Source: Rudaeicoccus suwonensis (GTDB lineage: Bacteria; Actinomycetota; Actinomycetes; Actinomycetales; Dermatophilaceae). Taken from it: a stretch of 64,000 nt of DNA. This document shows positions 43,806 through 52,961 of this stretch, one piece after another; the stretch's first letter is position 1, and each line of letters starts with the position of its first letter. A program made the position numbers and the translations under genes. The stretch is from the NCBI RefSeq assembly GCF_007829035.1, contig NZ_VIVQ01000001.1, forward strand, positions 310,001 to 374,000. The letters run 5' to 3'. Under the pieces are notes generated by a model that made no database searches, was not told the origin of the DNA, and saw only the letters and a program-made list of their open reading frames with translations.

Positions 43806-45547
43806 CAGAACAGCGAATACAGTTGTGCGAGAGGAAGTTCCGACACTGGTGCTGGTTCGACGGTCTCGCCGTCGATGGCGATTGCGAAGCTCTCCGGGTC
43901 GATCTCGATGCGCGGGGTCGCGTCGTTGTTGACCATCGAAGCCTTGGTGACCTCGCGGGTGTCGTTGACGGCTTCGAGTCCGCGCTGCAGACCCAGGCGT
44001 TCGCGCAGCCCCGCGTCCAGGGCCAGCGGCGACACGAATGACAGTGACACTTCGGCGCCGGCATCGGCGACAAGGGCTGGTCGCATGAGCACGGGCTGCG
44101 GGGTCGGGATCGACGCGTTCGGATCGCCGAGAGCGGCCCACACGATCGCGCCTCCCTTGATCACCAACTCGGGACGTATGGCGAAGAACCTCGGATCCCA
44201 CAGCACCAGATCAGCGAGTCGTCCCGGTTGCACCGAACCAACGATGTGGTCGATGCCGTGTGCAATCGCAGGATTGACAGTGTATTTCGCGACATATCGA
44301 CGAGCGCGTTCGTTGTCGGCGGGTAACGTCTCGCCGAGTGGTCCGACGCGCGACTTCATCGCGTGGGCGACCTGCCAGGTGCGGGTGATCACCTCGCCGA
44401 TGCGCCCCATCGCCTGCGCGTCCGAGGAAGTCATCGACAGCGCGCCCATGTCGTGCAGCAGGTCTTCGGCTGCGATCGTGGTCGCGCGGATGCGGGATTC
44501 GGCGAACGCCAGATCTTCCGGCACCGAAGGGTTCAGGTGGTGGCACACCATGAGCATGTCGAGGTGCTCGGCGACCGTGTTGACGGTGTGCGGCAACGTC
44601 GGATTCGTCGATCCCGGAAGCACATTCGGATGTGAGGCGATTGACAAGATGTCCGGCGCGTGACCGCCGCCGGCGCCTTCGGTGTGGAAGGCGTGTATGC
44701 CGCGACCGTCGATCGCGCGCAACGTGGATTCGACATACCCGGCTTCGTTGAGCGAGTCCGAGTGCAGCGCAACCTGCATGCCGTAGGCGTCCGCGGCACG
44801 CAGCGCCGCATCGATGGCGGCCGGTGTCGAACCCCAGTCCTCGTGCACCTTGTATGCCGCAGCTCCCGCGAGCGCCTGCTCGCGCAGACCTGCGTCGCTG
44901 ACGGTGTTGCCCTTGCCGAAGAGCAGCAGGTTGACCGGCACCTGGTCGAGCCCGCGCAGCACCGACTGCAGATGCCATGGCCCCGGAGTCACGGTGGTCG
45001 CCCGCGAGCCCTCGGACGGGCCGGTGCCACCACCGCCGACGGTGGTGATGCCGGTCGCGAGTGCCTCGTACAGTTGCGAGGTCGACAGCAGGTGGACGTG
45101 CATGTCGATGCCGCCGGCGGTCAGGATCCGGCCCTCGCCGGAGATGATGTCGGTGCTGGGGCCGATGCGCAGCTCGGGGTGCACGCCGTCGGTGATGTCC
45201 GGGTTGCCGGCGCGCCCGAGCGCCACGATCCGTCCGTCGCGGATGCCCACGTCAGCCCGCACGATGCCCCAGTGGTCGAGCACGACGACACCGGTGATGA
45301 CGGTGTCGGGCGCACCCTGGGCGCTGGTGGTGCTGCCTTGCGCCATCGACTCGCGGATCGACTTGCCGCCGCCGAAGACGGCCTCATCGCCATACGTGAG
45401 AACGGGATTCGCCGATCCGGCGGTGTCGCCCTCGGAGACCAGATCGCGTTCGATCTCGATCCACAGGTCGGTGTCGGCCAGGCGCACCTGGTCGCCGACG
45501 GTCGGGCCGTAGAGCGCCGCATAGCGCGCGCGGTCGAGTTCAGCCAT
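43805..45547 (-). CDS. ureC: urease alpha (catalytic) subunit
   Basis: UreC hydrolyses urea to ammonia and carbamate at a dinickel centre. All ligands are recognisable in the 580-residue product: His150 and His152 in GIDMHVH, the carbamylated Lys233 in AYKVHEDWG, His235, His262 in ALHSD, His288 in HAFHTEG, and Asp376 in [11 protein letters not shown]. The mobile-flap Cys335 and His336 lie in [13 protein letters not shown] 45547 lies inside the end of ureB; in-frame upstream starts are inside ureB. Length and order fit the three-subunit bacterial urease. Confidence 0.98.
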   Translation of the reverse strand: MAELDRARYAALYGPTVGDQVRLADTDLWIEIERDLVSEGDTAGSANPVLTYGDEAVFGGGKSIRESMAQGSTTSAQGAPDTVITGVVVLDHWGIVRADVGIRDGRIVALGRAGNPDITDGVHPELRIGPSTDIISGEGRILTAGGIDMHVHLLSTSQLYEALATGITTVGGGGTGPSEGSRATTVTPGPWHLQSVLRGLDQVPVNLLLFGKGNTVSDAGLREQALAGAAAYKVHEDWGSTPAAIDAALRAADAYGMQVALHSDSLNEAGYVESTLRAIDGRGIHAFHTEGAGGGHAPDILSIASHPNVLPGSTNPTLPHTVNTVAEHLDMLMVCHHLNPSVPEDLAFAESRIRATTIAAEDLLHDMGALSMTSSDAQAMGRIGEVITRTWQVAHAMKSRVGPLGETLPADNERARRYVAKYTVNPAIAHGIDHIVGSVQPGRLADLVLWDPRFFAIRPELVIKGGAIVWAALGDPNASIPTPQPVLMRPALVADAGAEVSLSFVSPLALDAGLRERLGLQRGLEAVNDTREVTKASMVNNDATPRIEIDPESFAIAIDGETVEPAPVSELPLAQLYSLF

Positions 45548-45881
45548 CGAGGGCACCTCGTTCGCCATTGCCGAGTTGGATGCCGGGCACTGTGTGCGCG
45601 CCGGCAAGGCGCACGGCGTCGACCTCGCGGCTGACACCGGGCTCGAACCGCAGGCTCGTGCCGGCCGGTATGTCGAGCCGGAATCCGCGAGCGGCGGTCC
45701 GGTCGAACTCGAGCGCGGAGTTGCCGTCGGGCAGGTGGAGGTGGGACCCGATCTGCACCGGGCGGTCGCCGGTGTTGACGATGACCAACCGGATCCGGTC
45801 GCGGTCGGCGCGCTCGTTGATGGTGATCGTGCCGGCCTTCGCGCGGATCTCGCCGGGGCCGGATCCGTTGGCAGCACTCAT
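45540..45881 (-). CDS. ureB: urease beta subunit
   Basis: The 113-residue beta subunit is a structural part of the urease trimer. It shows [21 protein letters not shown] and the conserved [20 protein letters not shown] followed by [10 protein letters not shown]. The start overlaps the ureA stop by 4 bp. It ends in a short acidic-polar tail ([10 protein letters not shown]) overlapping the ureC start. Confidence 0.96.
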   Translation of the reverse strand: MSAANGSGPGEIRAKAGTITINERADRDRIRLVIVNTGDRPVQIGSHLHLPDGNSALEFDRTAARGFRLDIPAGTSLRFEPGVSREVDAVRLAGAHTVPGIQLGNGERGALDG

Positions 45882-46201
45882 GATCGGTCGTTCCTCGGCT
45901 GGATCGGGTGGTGCAGCGTGACCAGCTTGCGACCGTCGGGAAAGGTCGCCTCGACCTGCACGTCAGGGATCAGTGCTGCCACTCCGGGCATGACCTCGTC
46001 GGTGTGCAGGATGTCGCGGCCTTCCTCCATGAGCGTCGCGACTGCCTTGTCGCCGTCGCGTGCCCGCTCGATGACCCAGGTGGCGAGCAGTGCGACGGCC
46101 TCGGGGTGGTTGAGCTTCACCCCGCGTGCCAGCCGGTCGCGTGCGACCATCCCAGCCACGGAGAGCAGCAGCTTCTCGGTGTCGGCAGGGGTCAGGTGCA
46201 T
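45878..46201 (-). CDS. ureA: urease gamma subunit
   Basis: The 107-residue gamma subunit begins [35 protein letters not shown] in pieces typical of UreA, with [18 protein letters not shown] and [17 protein letters not shown] at the C-terminus. It is the first gene of the ureABCFGD operon and is preceded by about 300 bp rich in inverted repeats. No ribosome site of standard strength is visible before the ATG. Confidence 0.96.
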   Translation of the reverse strand: MHLTPADTEKLLLSVAGMVARDRLARGVKLNHPEAVALLATWVIERARDGDKAVATLMEEGRDILHTDEVMPGVAALIPDVQVEATFPDGRKLVTLHHPIQPRNDRS

Positions 46202-46219
46202 GCGGGCAGTGTTTCAGGC

Positions 46220-46349
46220 CGATGTTGCGAGCGCGTTTCGTGTTCCTCCCGCGTCGCCGGCATCGGCGAGACGGGCTCGCAACATCGCCGGTTACCGGTG
46301 CAGCGCCTTGCGCGCCAAGGCGTCCCGCCGGGCTGCGCGATCTGCACCG
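46220..46349 (-). other. structured leader upstream of ureA (three stems)
   Basis: Three base-paired elements are visible in the 296-bp gap before ureA. Arms 46220-46240 and 46267-46287 match over 21 bp with two mismatches (outer 13 bp exact, CGATGTTGCGAGC). CGCCTTG / CAAGGCG at 46304-46322 forms a 7-bp stem around 5 bases. CGGTGCAG / CTGCACCG at 46296-46303 and 46342-46349 encloses the second stem. As RNA on the urease strand these would form a nested structure followed by a long hairpin ending about 19 bases before the ureA ATG. I see no known riboswitch consensus. The rest of the gap (46350-46497) holds nothing I can name. Confidence 0.5.
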
Positions 46350-46497
46350 TCGTACCAGTGGATTCCGTCTCAGTGGTCACCCGTTTTTGGCTGCGCGGAC
46401 TGCACCACACGATGAGGTCATGTCGCGGAGCGTGGAGGCTGGCGGGAGTTGTAACCGCTCAGATTTGCTGAACGCGGTGAGCGGTGATCGAAGTGGC

Positions 46498-47757
46498 TCA
46501 GGGCTGTGTTTCCGTCGCGGTTGGTCGCGATGGGCGGATCCTGGTGTAGATCATGGCAACTGGTGTGAGCAGCAGCCCGGCGACAGTGATGGCGGTGGAG
46601 ACTGAGGTGCGGTTCGCGAGAGCGCCGAGGGTCGGTCCGCCGACGACTTGGCCAAGGGCGTCGGCCTGGCTGGTGATCGAAATTGTGGTTGATCGGGCCT
46701 GTGAATCGATGTTGCGGTTGAGCCACGCCGATTGCACCGGATAGGTGATATTGCTGGCCGCGTCGCGGATCCACATAGCAATGAGCGCGGGCCATAGGGA
46801 TCCTACGATTGCGAAACCGATGACTCCGCCGGCCTGAACGAGTGTGAGCGCAGCGAGCAGACGGTGGGGGTGGAGCGCGTTGATTCTGTCTGCGGCCAGG
46901 TTGTTCGCGACAAGGCTGGCGGCGAGGGAGATCAGCGCCCCGATCAGCGCGAACAGGGTGAACCAGGTCGTTGTGCTGTGGAGCGCGCCAGTGGCGGGCA
47001 GGTGGAAGGCGTCGAAGATGTGAATCGTCCATAGGCGGTCGAAGACCTCGGACGATGCGCCGGCGATAAGAGCAACGATGGTGAGTGAGCGCACGACCCC
47101 GGGTCGTCTAGCCGCATGAAGGCCGACCCGGAACGTGTCTTTCATGAGCGCCCAGGTGGGGCGGTCGCTGCTGGCGGTGCGCTCGAACCGGGTCTCGGGC
47201 ATCAACGGGGCCATCACGATGGCCAGCATCAGGTATCCAGCGCCGGCGACCAGCATCGGTAGTCGAAGGTCGACCTGGGCCAATGCGCCGGCGATGAGGA
47301 TGCCGATGAAGGTCAGCGCGAGGTGCTGCTGTTGGTAGCGGGTGAACAGTGGCTGCACGGCGTCGGCACCGATTTCGTCGGTGATCCAGGCGTCCACGGC
47401 CCCTGAGATAAAGGTGAAACCGAGGCCCCAGATGACTTGCGCCAGCATGATCGGCCAGAACGAGGGGAAGATGCCCTGCAGGAGGATCCCGGCCCCCACC
47501 ACCACGGCACCGATGAGCGCGGACAGTCGGCGTGAGTACACGTCAGCGACGATGCTTGTGGGGATTTCGAACAGGAAACAGGCGGCTTCCATCACCGCGC
47601 CGACGAGCAGCAACTGTGCGGGGTTGAGATGGACGACCTGCACTTGGTACAGGAGTGTGAGTGTGAAGGCGACGGTCTGTAGTAGTGACCAGCTGCCTTC
47701 CCACCACAGGTAGGCGGTGCGAGCAGGCAGCGGGCGACGACCAATGAACAATGGCAC
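46498..47757 (-). CDS. MFS transporter (accessory region)
   Basis: The 419-residue protein has about twelve hydrophobic segments. Helix 2-3 loop shows FEIPTSIVADVYSRRLSALIG, a form of MFS motif A with D-x-Y-S-R-R, typical of the group of small MFS carriers annotated as macrolide or tetracycline efflux-like. No substrate can be assigned. It is the only gene between ureA and a decayed transposase, its codon use looks somewhat less GC-extreme than the nuo genes, and its 5' region carries no conserved neighbour, so recent acquisition is plausible. Confidence 0.82.
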   Translation of the reverse strand: MPLFIGRRPLPARTAYLWWEGSWSLLQTVAFTLTLLYQVQVVHLNPAQLLLVGAVMEAACFLFEIPTSIVADVYSRRLSALIGAVVVGAGILLQGIFPSFWPIMLAQVIWGLGFTFISGAVDAWITDEIGADAVQPLFTRYQQQHLALTFIGILIAGALAQVDLRLPMLVAGAGYLMLAIVMAPLMPETRFERTASSDRPTWALMKDTFRVGLHAARRPGVVRSLTIVALIAGASSEVFDRLWTIHIFDAFHLPATGALHSTTTWFTLFALIGALISLAASLVANNLAADRINALHPHRLLAALTLVQAGGVIGFAIVGSLWPALIAMWIRDAASNITYPVQSAWLNRNIDSQARSTTISITSQADALGQVVGGPTLGALANRTSVSTAITVAGLLLTPVAMIYTRIRPSRPTATETQP

Positions 47758-48039
47758 GATGACTGAGTCCTTGAGCAGACTGCGCGCGATGCACGCGCGA
47801 CAGAGATCACGAAGTACTGAATGACCGTGCGCCAGTGGGCGCGTCGGCCTTCGGCAGGCTCATTGGAGCCTGTAGCCGTGGGTTTCGTGATGGGGCGCAT
47901 CCAATCCGCGGAGCCGACGGCGTGCACGGCAACGGGACCTTACGAAGGAGCGCACTCTGCTCAAGCTGAACGACGCATGCCGCGACCATAGCGGGCCCTC
48001 AATTCTCCGAGCAACCGAAAATCGCTGCAGCACCCTCCG
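47758..48039. other. intergenic DNA upstream of the MFS gene
   Basis: These 282 bp contain no convincing coding region. Short open frames on both strands lack ribosome sites and family similarity. The promoter of the MFS gene must lie here or further up; I see no clear -10/-35 pair. Confidence 0.5.
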
Positions 48040-48266
48040 TGCGTTTCATCGACTTGTACGGCTTGCCGGTGAGCGCTTCCACCGGCCCTCAGGCTGGTGG
48101 TGTGGTCCACAAGCTCATCGAGGTACCCGCGCCGGGAGGTGTTCAACGGACACCGTCGTCCGACAGCAACCGGTGCGGCACGCCGTGTGCCCTCCGTGCC
48201 TTGTCGCACACGGCGATCGCAGTCTCAGCGGCTTCGCCGGTGGCGACGTGGGAGGCGACTTGCCTG
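48040..48266 (-). pseudogene. decayed fragment of an IS481-type transposase (DDE core)
   Basis: Read on the minus strand with two frame changes, the DNA encodes pieces of the IS481 integrase core: VCDKARRAHGVPHRLLSDDG (second catalytic Asp region), then in another frame LNTSRRGYLDELVDHTTSL, then in a third VEALTGKPYKSM. Intact relatives read continuously as HRLLSDNG..LNPSRRG..LGVEPITGKPYKPTTQGKNERFHQ. The first frame ends in a stop right after the SDDG motif. Neither the N-terminal helix-turn-helix nor the C-terminal catalytic Glu region is present, and I found no terminal inverted repeats, so this is a remnant. Confidence 0.8.
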
Positions 48267-48288
48267 GGTCGACGACTTGATCATTTTC

Positions 48289-48304
48289 TCGAACGTATGT
48301 ACGA
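48289..48304. promoter_or_regulatory. LexA (SOS) box before the 13E12-type gene
   Basis: TCGAACGTATGTACGA fits the actinobacterial SOS box TCGAAC-N4-GTTCGA at 11 of 12 defined bases. It ends 6 bp before the ATG and overlaps a candidate -10 (TACGAT, 48300-48305), so LexA binding would block transcription until DNA damage. Confidence 0.65.
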
Positions 48305-48310
48305 TGAGGT

Positions 48311-50191
48311 ATGTCGATCACACCACTGCTGGCCGAGTCGGTGGTGGAGTCTGCCTCCAGTGCGGAGTTGTTGGAAGCGGCGGGTGTGTTGATGGTGCGG
48401 GCGTTCGAGGTGATCTGCGGTGATGCTCCCGGGTTGACCCGGGACGAACTCTTGGCGCAGGTCGAGGCCGTGCAGCGGGTGGCGAATTCGGTGGATGGTG
48501 CCCGGGTGGTGCGGATGGCGCAGGTCGCTTCGATTGAAGACGTCACCGACCTGTCCGGTGAGACCGAGGGTCCGCCGGTGACGTCGTGGGTGCGGCACCA
48601 GTTGGGGTGGACCAACGAGTGGGTCTCTTCCGAGATCGGGGCCCTGCTGGCGTGGGGTCCACGCCAAGCCGATACCCGCCTGGACCAAGCCTTGGACGCG
48701 GTCACGCTGACACCGAGACTGTTGCGGGAAGTCGGGGCTGGCCGGTTAGCGGCGGAGAAGATGCACAAGGTCACCGCCGGGTTGGGGTCCGCACCCACGG
48801 ACGTGGCGGCAGCAGTCGAATCAGCACTCTTAGACCAGGGCATTGGTGGGTTGACCACCACGCAGATTGCCAGGCGGGTCCCGAGGATCCTGGCCGACCT
48901 CGACCCGACCGCAGCAGAAACCTCCGGTACGAAGACGAGGGAGCGTGAGGTTGGAGTGTCCTGTCGCGCTAGTCATGTGCCGGGGTTGAGTGAGATCAAG
49001 GTCGTGCTGGACTCAGCCCAAGCAGCGCGGATCATGTCCGCAGTCGAGCAACTGGCCCGGCAACTACACCACGACGCGGTCGAGGTGATCAGTTTGCCGC
49101 AATGCCGGGTCGATGCGTTGGTGGATCTGGTGTTGCAGAACGTCCACATCGACACCCACCTCACTTTCCAGGTCCCCGTCATGACCGGGGTATTCCCGGC
49201 CGACACCACCTCCGCGGCCTCTGTCGGCGACACCACCGCAACCACCACCGGAACTGGTGCGGCGACCGCTTTTGATGCTGCCGCGGCATGCGCCACTGCC
49301 ACAGGGTCGGCATCCGCCGCAGCCGGTGTCGCTGGCACTGTCACCGGTGGTGCTGTGGTCGGTGGTGCTGTGGTCGGTGATGGTTCGGATACTGCCCGGG
49401 CACGGGTCGCGGCATTGTGTGACCGGTTGTTCCCCGACCCGCACACCATGGGCTGGACCCAGGTTCACCGCTGCGAGAACGACCCGCCACCACCCGACGA
49501 CCAGGACGGGTGGACCCATGGAATGTCGCCGGAACCACCGGACGACGTCTTCGATGATGATCCTGACCATGAAATCGACTGGGACACCGCCCTGGCACAC
49601 CTGGTCGAGTCGTTACCTGACCCGCCACTGGAAGGCGTCTTCACCGCCGACCCGCACTTCGGTGACTACCCCGACATTGGTGCCCCGACCGACCTGGTCA
49701 CTGTGCCCAACACGGCCAACCTGGTCGCACCATCACGGCACGTCATGCCGTCGGCGTCAGCGCCGGCAATAGCGGGGGTGGGTCCGGTCATCGTGCCGGG
49801 CGTCGGCACGATCCTGCCCTCCCACGTCCACGCGTTGACCAGCACGCTGGGAGTGTCCCTGGCACGCACACTCCTGGACGCGACCACCGGTGTCCTGGTC
49901 CAAGCAACCTCCACCAAATACCGCCCCACCGCCGGCATCGCCCGATTCGTCAAAGACCGGGACCAGCACTGCCGGTTCCCCGGCTGCACCCAACCCGCCA
50001 CCTACTGCGACGCCGACCACGTCACCCCCTGGCCGGGTGGTGCGACCACACCGGCGAACCTGCAGTGCCTGTGCCGGCATCATCACCGGGTCAAGCACCA
50101 AACCCGGTGGCAGGTCACCATGACCACCGAGGGTGTGTGCACCTGGACCAGTCCTGGCGGACGCGAATACCTCACCCGACCCGCCGACTGA
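48311..50191 (+). CDS. DUF222 / HNH endonuclease-domain protein (13E12 repeat family)
   Basis: The 626-residue protein has an N-terminal DUF222 domain and a C-terminal HNH nuclease motif: DRDQHCRFPGCTQPATYCDADHVTPWPGGATTPANLQCLCRHHHRVKH in parts, with the zinc-type cysteines and catalytic His of ADHVTPW. Between them, at about residues 290-370, is a low-complexity Thr/Ala/Gly insertion including a duplicated GGAVVGGAVVG. This is the 13E12 family named in mycobacteria, found in many copies per genome and among genes induced by DNA damage there; its physiological job is unknown. ATG 48311 directly follows an SOS box. Confidence 0.88.
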   Translation: MSITPLLAESVVESASSAELLEAAGVLMVRAFEVICGDAPGLTRDELLAQVEAVQRVANSVDGARVVRMAQVASIEDVTDLSGETEGPPVTSWVRHQLGWTNEWVSSEIGALLAWGPRQADTRLDQALDAVTLTPRLLREVGAGRLAAEKMHKVTAGLGSAPTDVAAAVESALLDQGIGGLTTTQIARRVPRILADLDPTAAETSGTKTREREVGVSCRASHVPGLSEIKVVLDSAQAARIMSAVEQLARQLHHDAVEVISLPQCRVDALVDLVLQNVHIDTHLTFQVPVMTGVFPADTTSAASVGDTTATTTGTGAATAFDAAAACATATGSASAAAGVAGTVTGGAVVGGAVVGDGSDTARARVAALCDRLFPDPHTMGWTQVHRCENDPPPPDDQDGWTHGMSPEPPDDVFDDDPDHEIDWDTALAHLVESLPDPPLEGVFTADPHFGDYPDIGAPTDLVTVPNTANLVAPSRHVMPSASAPAIAGVGPVIVPGVGTILPSHVHALTSTLGVSLARTLLDATTGVLVQATSTKYRPTAGIARFVKDRDQHCRFPGCTQPATYCDADHVTPWPGGATTPANLQCLCRHHHRVKHQTRWQVTMTTEGVCTWTSPGGREYLTRPAD

Positions 50192-50300
50192 ACTAGACAG
50201 ACACGGTCGCCGACTGACGTGCACGGGAACGCGACCACCTGATTGAACCGGCGCCTCACCTAATCGCTCCACTGATACGCGGTCGAATCGCGGGCGCGTG

Positions 50301-50331
50301 AACTGTCGCGGGTTGAGCCGTCGCGACAGTT
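50301..50331. other. 10-bp perfect inverted repeat before the second nuo operon
   Basis: AACTGTCGCG (50301-50310) and CGCGACAGTT (50322-50331) flank 11 bases, inside the 245-bp gap between the 13E12 gene and nuoA2. It may be the terminator of the 13E12 gene or an operator for nuoA2; there is no U tract. The rest of the gap shows no gene. Confidence 0.4.
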
Positions 50332-50424
50332 GTCCGGGCTCGTCTTGGCCACAATTCCCGCTGATCGCGGCGATCGAAGCGCAACACAGGTGGACAGGTC
50401 CGAAGGGCAGGCCGTGTCCCTGGT

Positions 50425-50430
50425 TAGGCT
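50425..50430 (+). promoter_or_regulatory. -10 element (TAGGCT) of the second nuo operon
   Basis: TAGGCT lies 6 bp before the GTG start of nuoA2, the spacing of a leaderless transcript. No clear -35 is seen. Confidence 0.4.
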
Positions 50431-50436
50431 TCCGGC

Positions 50437-50826
50437 GTGTCATCTGGGTTGACCGGCTATCTCGTGCTGGCAGGTGTGGGCGTCGTCGGCGCCCTGCTTT
50501 TCGCTGCCTCGATGACCGCGCGACGCCTGTTGGCGCCCCGCGCACCGAGCCCGGCGAAGCTGACGACCTACGAGTCGGGCGTCGATCCGGTCACCGGTGG
50601 CTGGGCCCAGAGTCACATCCGCTACGTCGCCTACGCCTTTCTGTATGTCGTCTTCGCCGTCGATGCGGTCTACCTCTTCCCCTGGGCGCTGGTGCTGCGC
50701 AATCACCGCCTCGGCGTCGTCAGCCTGGTCGAGATGGGCATCTTCATCGCGGTCGTGCTCGTCGGCCTGCTGCACGCCGCACGTCGTGGCCTGCTGACCT
50801 GGTCGGACCACAAGGAGCCGCAGTGA
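50437..50826 (+). CDS. nuoA2: complex I subunit A, second copy
   Basis: The 129-residue product has the three helices of NuoA and the loop [25 protein letters not shown], in which the usual conserved Cys (ECG in the first operon's NuoA) is replaced by Ser (YESG). The remainder ([32 protein letters not shown]) matches the family. It starts at GTG 50437 behind a TAGGCT -10 and opens a ten-gene operon that has no D, E, F or G subunits. Overlaps nuoB2 by 4 bp. Confidence 0.93.
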   Translation: MSSGLTGYLVLAGVGVVGALLFAASMTARRLLAPRAPSPAKLTTYESGVDPVTGGWAQSHIRYVAYAFLYVVFAVDAVYLFPWALVLRNHRLGVVSLVEMGIFIAVVLVGLLHAARRGLLTWSDHKEPQ

Positions 50827-51410
50827 CCACCGACCTGCCCATGCCCCGTGTCGGCGCCGCGCAAGTGGCGGCGCCCAAGCCGATGCGCTTGGTGCTCAAC
50901 TGGGGCCGGCGCTACTCGCTGTGGGTCTTCAACTTCGGACTCGCTTGCTGCGCCATCGAATTCATCGCGGCGTCGATGGCCCGCCACGACTTCATCCGAC
51001 TCGGCGTGATCCCGTTCGCACCCGGTCCGCGCCAGGCCGACCTCATGGTGGTCTCCGGCACCGTCACCGACAAGATGGCGCCGGCCGTCCGCCGCCTCTA
51101 CGACCAGATGCCCGAACCGAAATACGTCATCAGCTTCGGCGCCTGCAGCAACTCCGGCGGCCCTTACTGGGACTCCTACTGCGTGACCAAGGGCGTCGAC
51201 CAACTGATCCCGGTCGACGTCTACGTGCCGGGGTGCCCGCCGCGCCCGGAGGCCCTGCTCAACGGGATCCTCGTGCTGCAGCAGCAGATCGCCGGCGAGA
51301 AGCTGCGCGGCCGTGCGCTGCGTGACCGCCTCGGTCCGTATGCCGGTCGTCGCGTCTCCGCGGCAGAGGTCTCCAGGCCGCTCGTCGCGCCACCGGAGGT
51401 AGCTCAGTGA
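50823..51410 (+). CDS. nuoB2: complex I subunit B (cluster N2), second copy
   Basis: All four N2 ligands are retained in the 195-residue product: [22 protein letters not shown] and [12 protein letters not shown], so it should bind the 4Fe-4S cluster that reduces quinone. It starts at GTG 50823, overlapping nuoA2. Its normal partner NuoD has no second copy here, which raises the question of what it docks on. Overlaps nuoC2 by 4 bp. Confidence 0.94.
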   Translation: MTTDLPMPRVGAAQVAAPKPMRLVLNWGRRYSLWVFNFGLACCAIEFIAASMARHDFIRLGVIPFAPGPRQADLMVVSGTVTDKMAPAVRRLYDQMPEPKYVISFGACSNSGGPYWDSYCVTKGVDQLIPVDVYVPGCPPRPEALLNGILVLQQQIAGEKLRGRALRDRLGPYAGRRVSAAEVSRPLVAPPEVAQ

Positions 51411-51955
51411 CCGATGAGGCGAGTGCTGCGGCATACCAAATCCCTTGGAAGACATGTGAATTCGGTGACTGGTCCGCCACTCTCGAGCAGCAACGCGAGG
51501 ACGGTTTCACCTTTTTCGACTTCATCACTGCGGTCGACGAGACCGACGCCGAGCCCGCCGGATTCGACGTCGTCGCCCACCTGTATGACGTGACGCCCGG
51601 CCACCTGCGCGAGATTTTCGTGCGCACCCGCGTGCCGGACGGTCAGGCGATTGCGAGCGTGACCAGCCTCTGGCCGGGCGCCGCATGGCACGAGCGCGAG
51701 ACCCACGAGATGTTCGGCATCGCCTTCGAGGGATTCACCGACGCCAGCGGGTCCGGGCTGCGCCCGCTGCTGCTGCCGGACGGTTTCGACGGCACGCCCC
51801 TGCGCAAGTCGTTCGTCCTCGTGGCTCGCGCGAGCAAGCCATGGCCCGGCGCCAAGGAGCCCGGTGGAGACAGCAAGGACGGCAAACCGGCACGCGCGCC
51901 GCGTCGTCGCATGCAGCCTCCGGGCGTCCCCGACGAGAGTTGGGGGCCGCGATGA
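51407..51955 (+). CDS. nuoC2: complex I subunit C, second copy
   Basis: The 182-residue protein keeps the NuoC core: [49 protein letters not shown] and LRKSFVLVA. The first operon's long N-terminal extension is absent, and the tail ends [18 protein letters not shown]. Start is GTG 51407. The 46 bp that follow, before nuoH2, are too short to hold a NuoD; NuoD is simply missing, and the C-terminus here is not a NuoCD fusion. Confidence 0.92.
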   Translation: MTDEASAAAYQIPWKTCEFGDWSATLEQQREDGFTFFDFITAVDETDAEPAGFDVVAHLYDVTPGHLREIFVRTRVPDGQAIASVTSLWPGAAWHERETHEMFGIAFEGFTDASGSGLRPLLLPDGFDGTPLRKSFVLVARASKPWPGAKEPGGDSKDGKPARAPRRRMQPPGVPDESWGPR

Positions 51956-52001
51956 TTTCGGCCGAAAACCGTTGCCATCCAGCCAAATCGGGTGATCGGG
52001 C

Positions 52002-52961
52002 GTGACTCTCTCAGAGATCGTCGTGCGCGCCGTCTGCGTGTTGGTGGCCTTCCTGGTGCTGCCCTTGCTGGTCGGGCAGACCGAGCACAAGGTCATGGCT
52101 CACATGCAAGGCCGCCTCGGGCCGATGGAGGCCGGTGGCTTCCACGGCTGGGCGCAACTGGTCGCCGACGGCATCAAGTTCTCGCAGAAGGAGGACATCG
52201 TCCCGCTGGCGGCTGACAAGCGGGTCTTCCGCCTTGCGCCGGCCCTCGGAATCGTCGCTTACCTGCTGGCGCTGGCCGTCATACCGTTCGGTCCCGGGTT
52301 CTACGGCGCCACCGTGCCGGCGAGTCTCGTGTTCTTGCTGGCGGTGACCGGCTTCGGCACCGTCGGCACCCTGATGGCCGGGTGGTCCAGCGGCAACAAG
52401 TACGCCCTGCTCGGCGGTCTGCGCAGCGCGGCCCAATTGGTGTCGTACGAGTTGCCGTTGATCCTGACGTGCGCATCCTTCGCGATCGCCGCCGGTTCCC
52501 TGTCGCTGACCGGCATCCTGCACGCTTGGTCGCCGTGGTGGCTGCTGTGGCAGTTGCCCGGCGCGGTCGTGCTCGTGGTGGCGGCCACCGCCGAGTTGCA
52601 GCGGCCGCCGTTCGACATGCCGGTCGCCGACTCCGAGCTGGTGATGGGTCCCTATACCGAATACACCGGGCTCCGCTTCGCGCTGTTCCTGCTGGCGGAG
52701 TACGCCGGCATCGTCGTCATGTCGCTGCTGCTGTCGGTGCTCTATCTCGGCGGCTGGCACGGGCCGTTCCCCGGAACGGTCGGCTGGCTGTGGACCCTGC
52801 TCAAGGGTTTCGTCATCGCCGTGCTGATCATCTGGGTGCGCGTCGCCTGGCCGCGGCTGAGGGAGGACCAACTGCAACGGGTGGCCTGGCTCGGACTCGT
52901 GCCGATCGCGTTGTTCCAACTGGCATTGACCGCAGTCGTCGTGGTGGTGATGAACCGATGA
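52002..52961 (+). CDS. nuoH2: complex I subunit H, second copy
   Basis: The 319-residue, eight-helix protein carries [40 protein letters not shown] and [21 protein letters not shown], the NuoH hallmarks at the quinone-chamber side. It lacks the C-terminal tail of the first NuoH. Starts at GTG 52002 after a 46-bp gap, the only real spacer in the operon; overlaps nuoI2 by 4 bp. Confidence 0.94.
   Translation: MTLSEIVVRAVCVLVAFLVLPLLVGQTEHKVMAHMQGRLGPMEAGGFHGWAQLVADGIKFSQKEDIVPLAADKRVFRLAPALGIVAYLLALAVIPFGPGFYGATVPASLVFLLAVTGFGTVGTLMAGWSSGNKYALLGGLRSAAQLVSYELPLILTCASFAIAAGSLSLTGILHAWSPWWLLWQLPGAVVLVVAATAELQRPPFDMPVADSELVMGPYTEYTGLRFALFLLAEYAGIVVMSLLLSVLYLGGWHGPFPGTVGWLWTLLKGFVIAVLIIWVRVAWPRLREDQLQRVAWLGLVPIALFQLALTAVVVVVMNR

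Noticed and set aside
41677-46201. A ureE gene inside the urease operon
   Set aside because: All gene boundaries overlap or lie within 22 bp of each other, leaving no room; no UreE motif was seen.
47961-48209. A small intact minus-strand gene
   Set aside because: It is one of three frames of the decayed IS481-type transposase and starts outside the similar region.
51956-52001. A hidden nuoD2 between nuoC2 and nuoH2
   Set aside because: The gap is 46 bp, and nuoC2 ends in a normal tail, not a NuoD domain.
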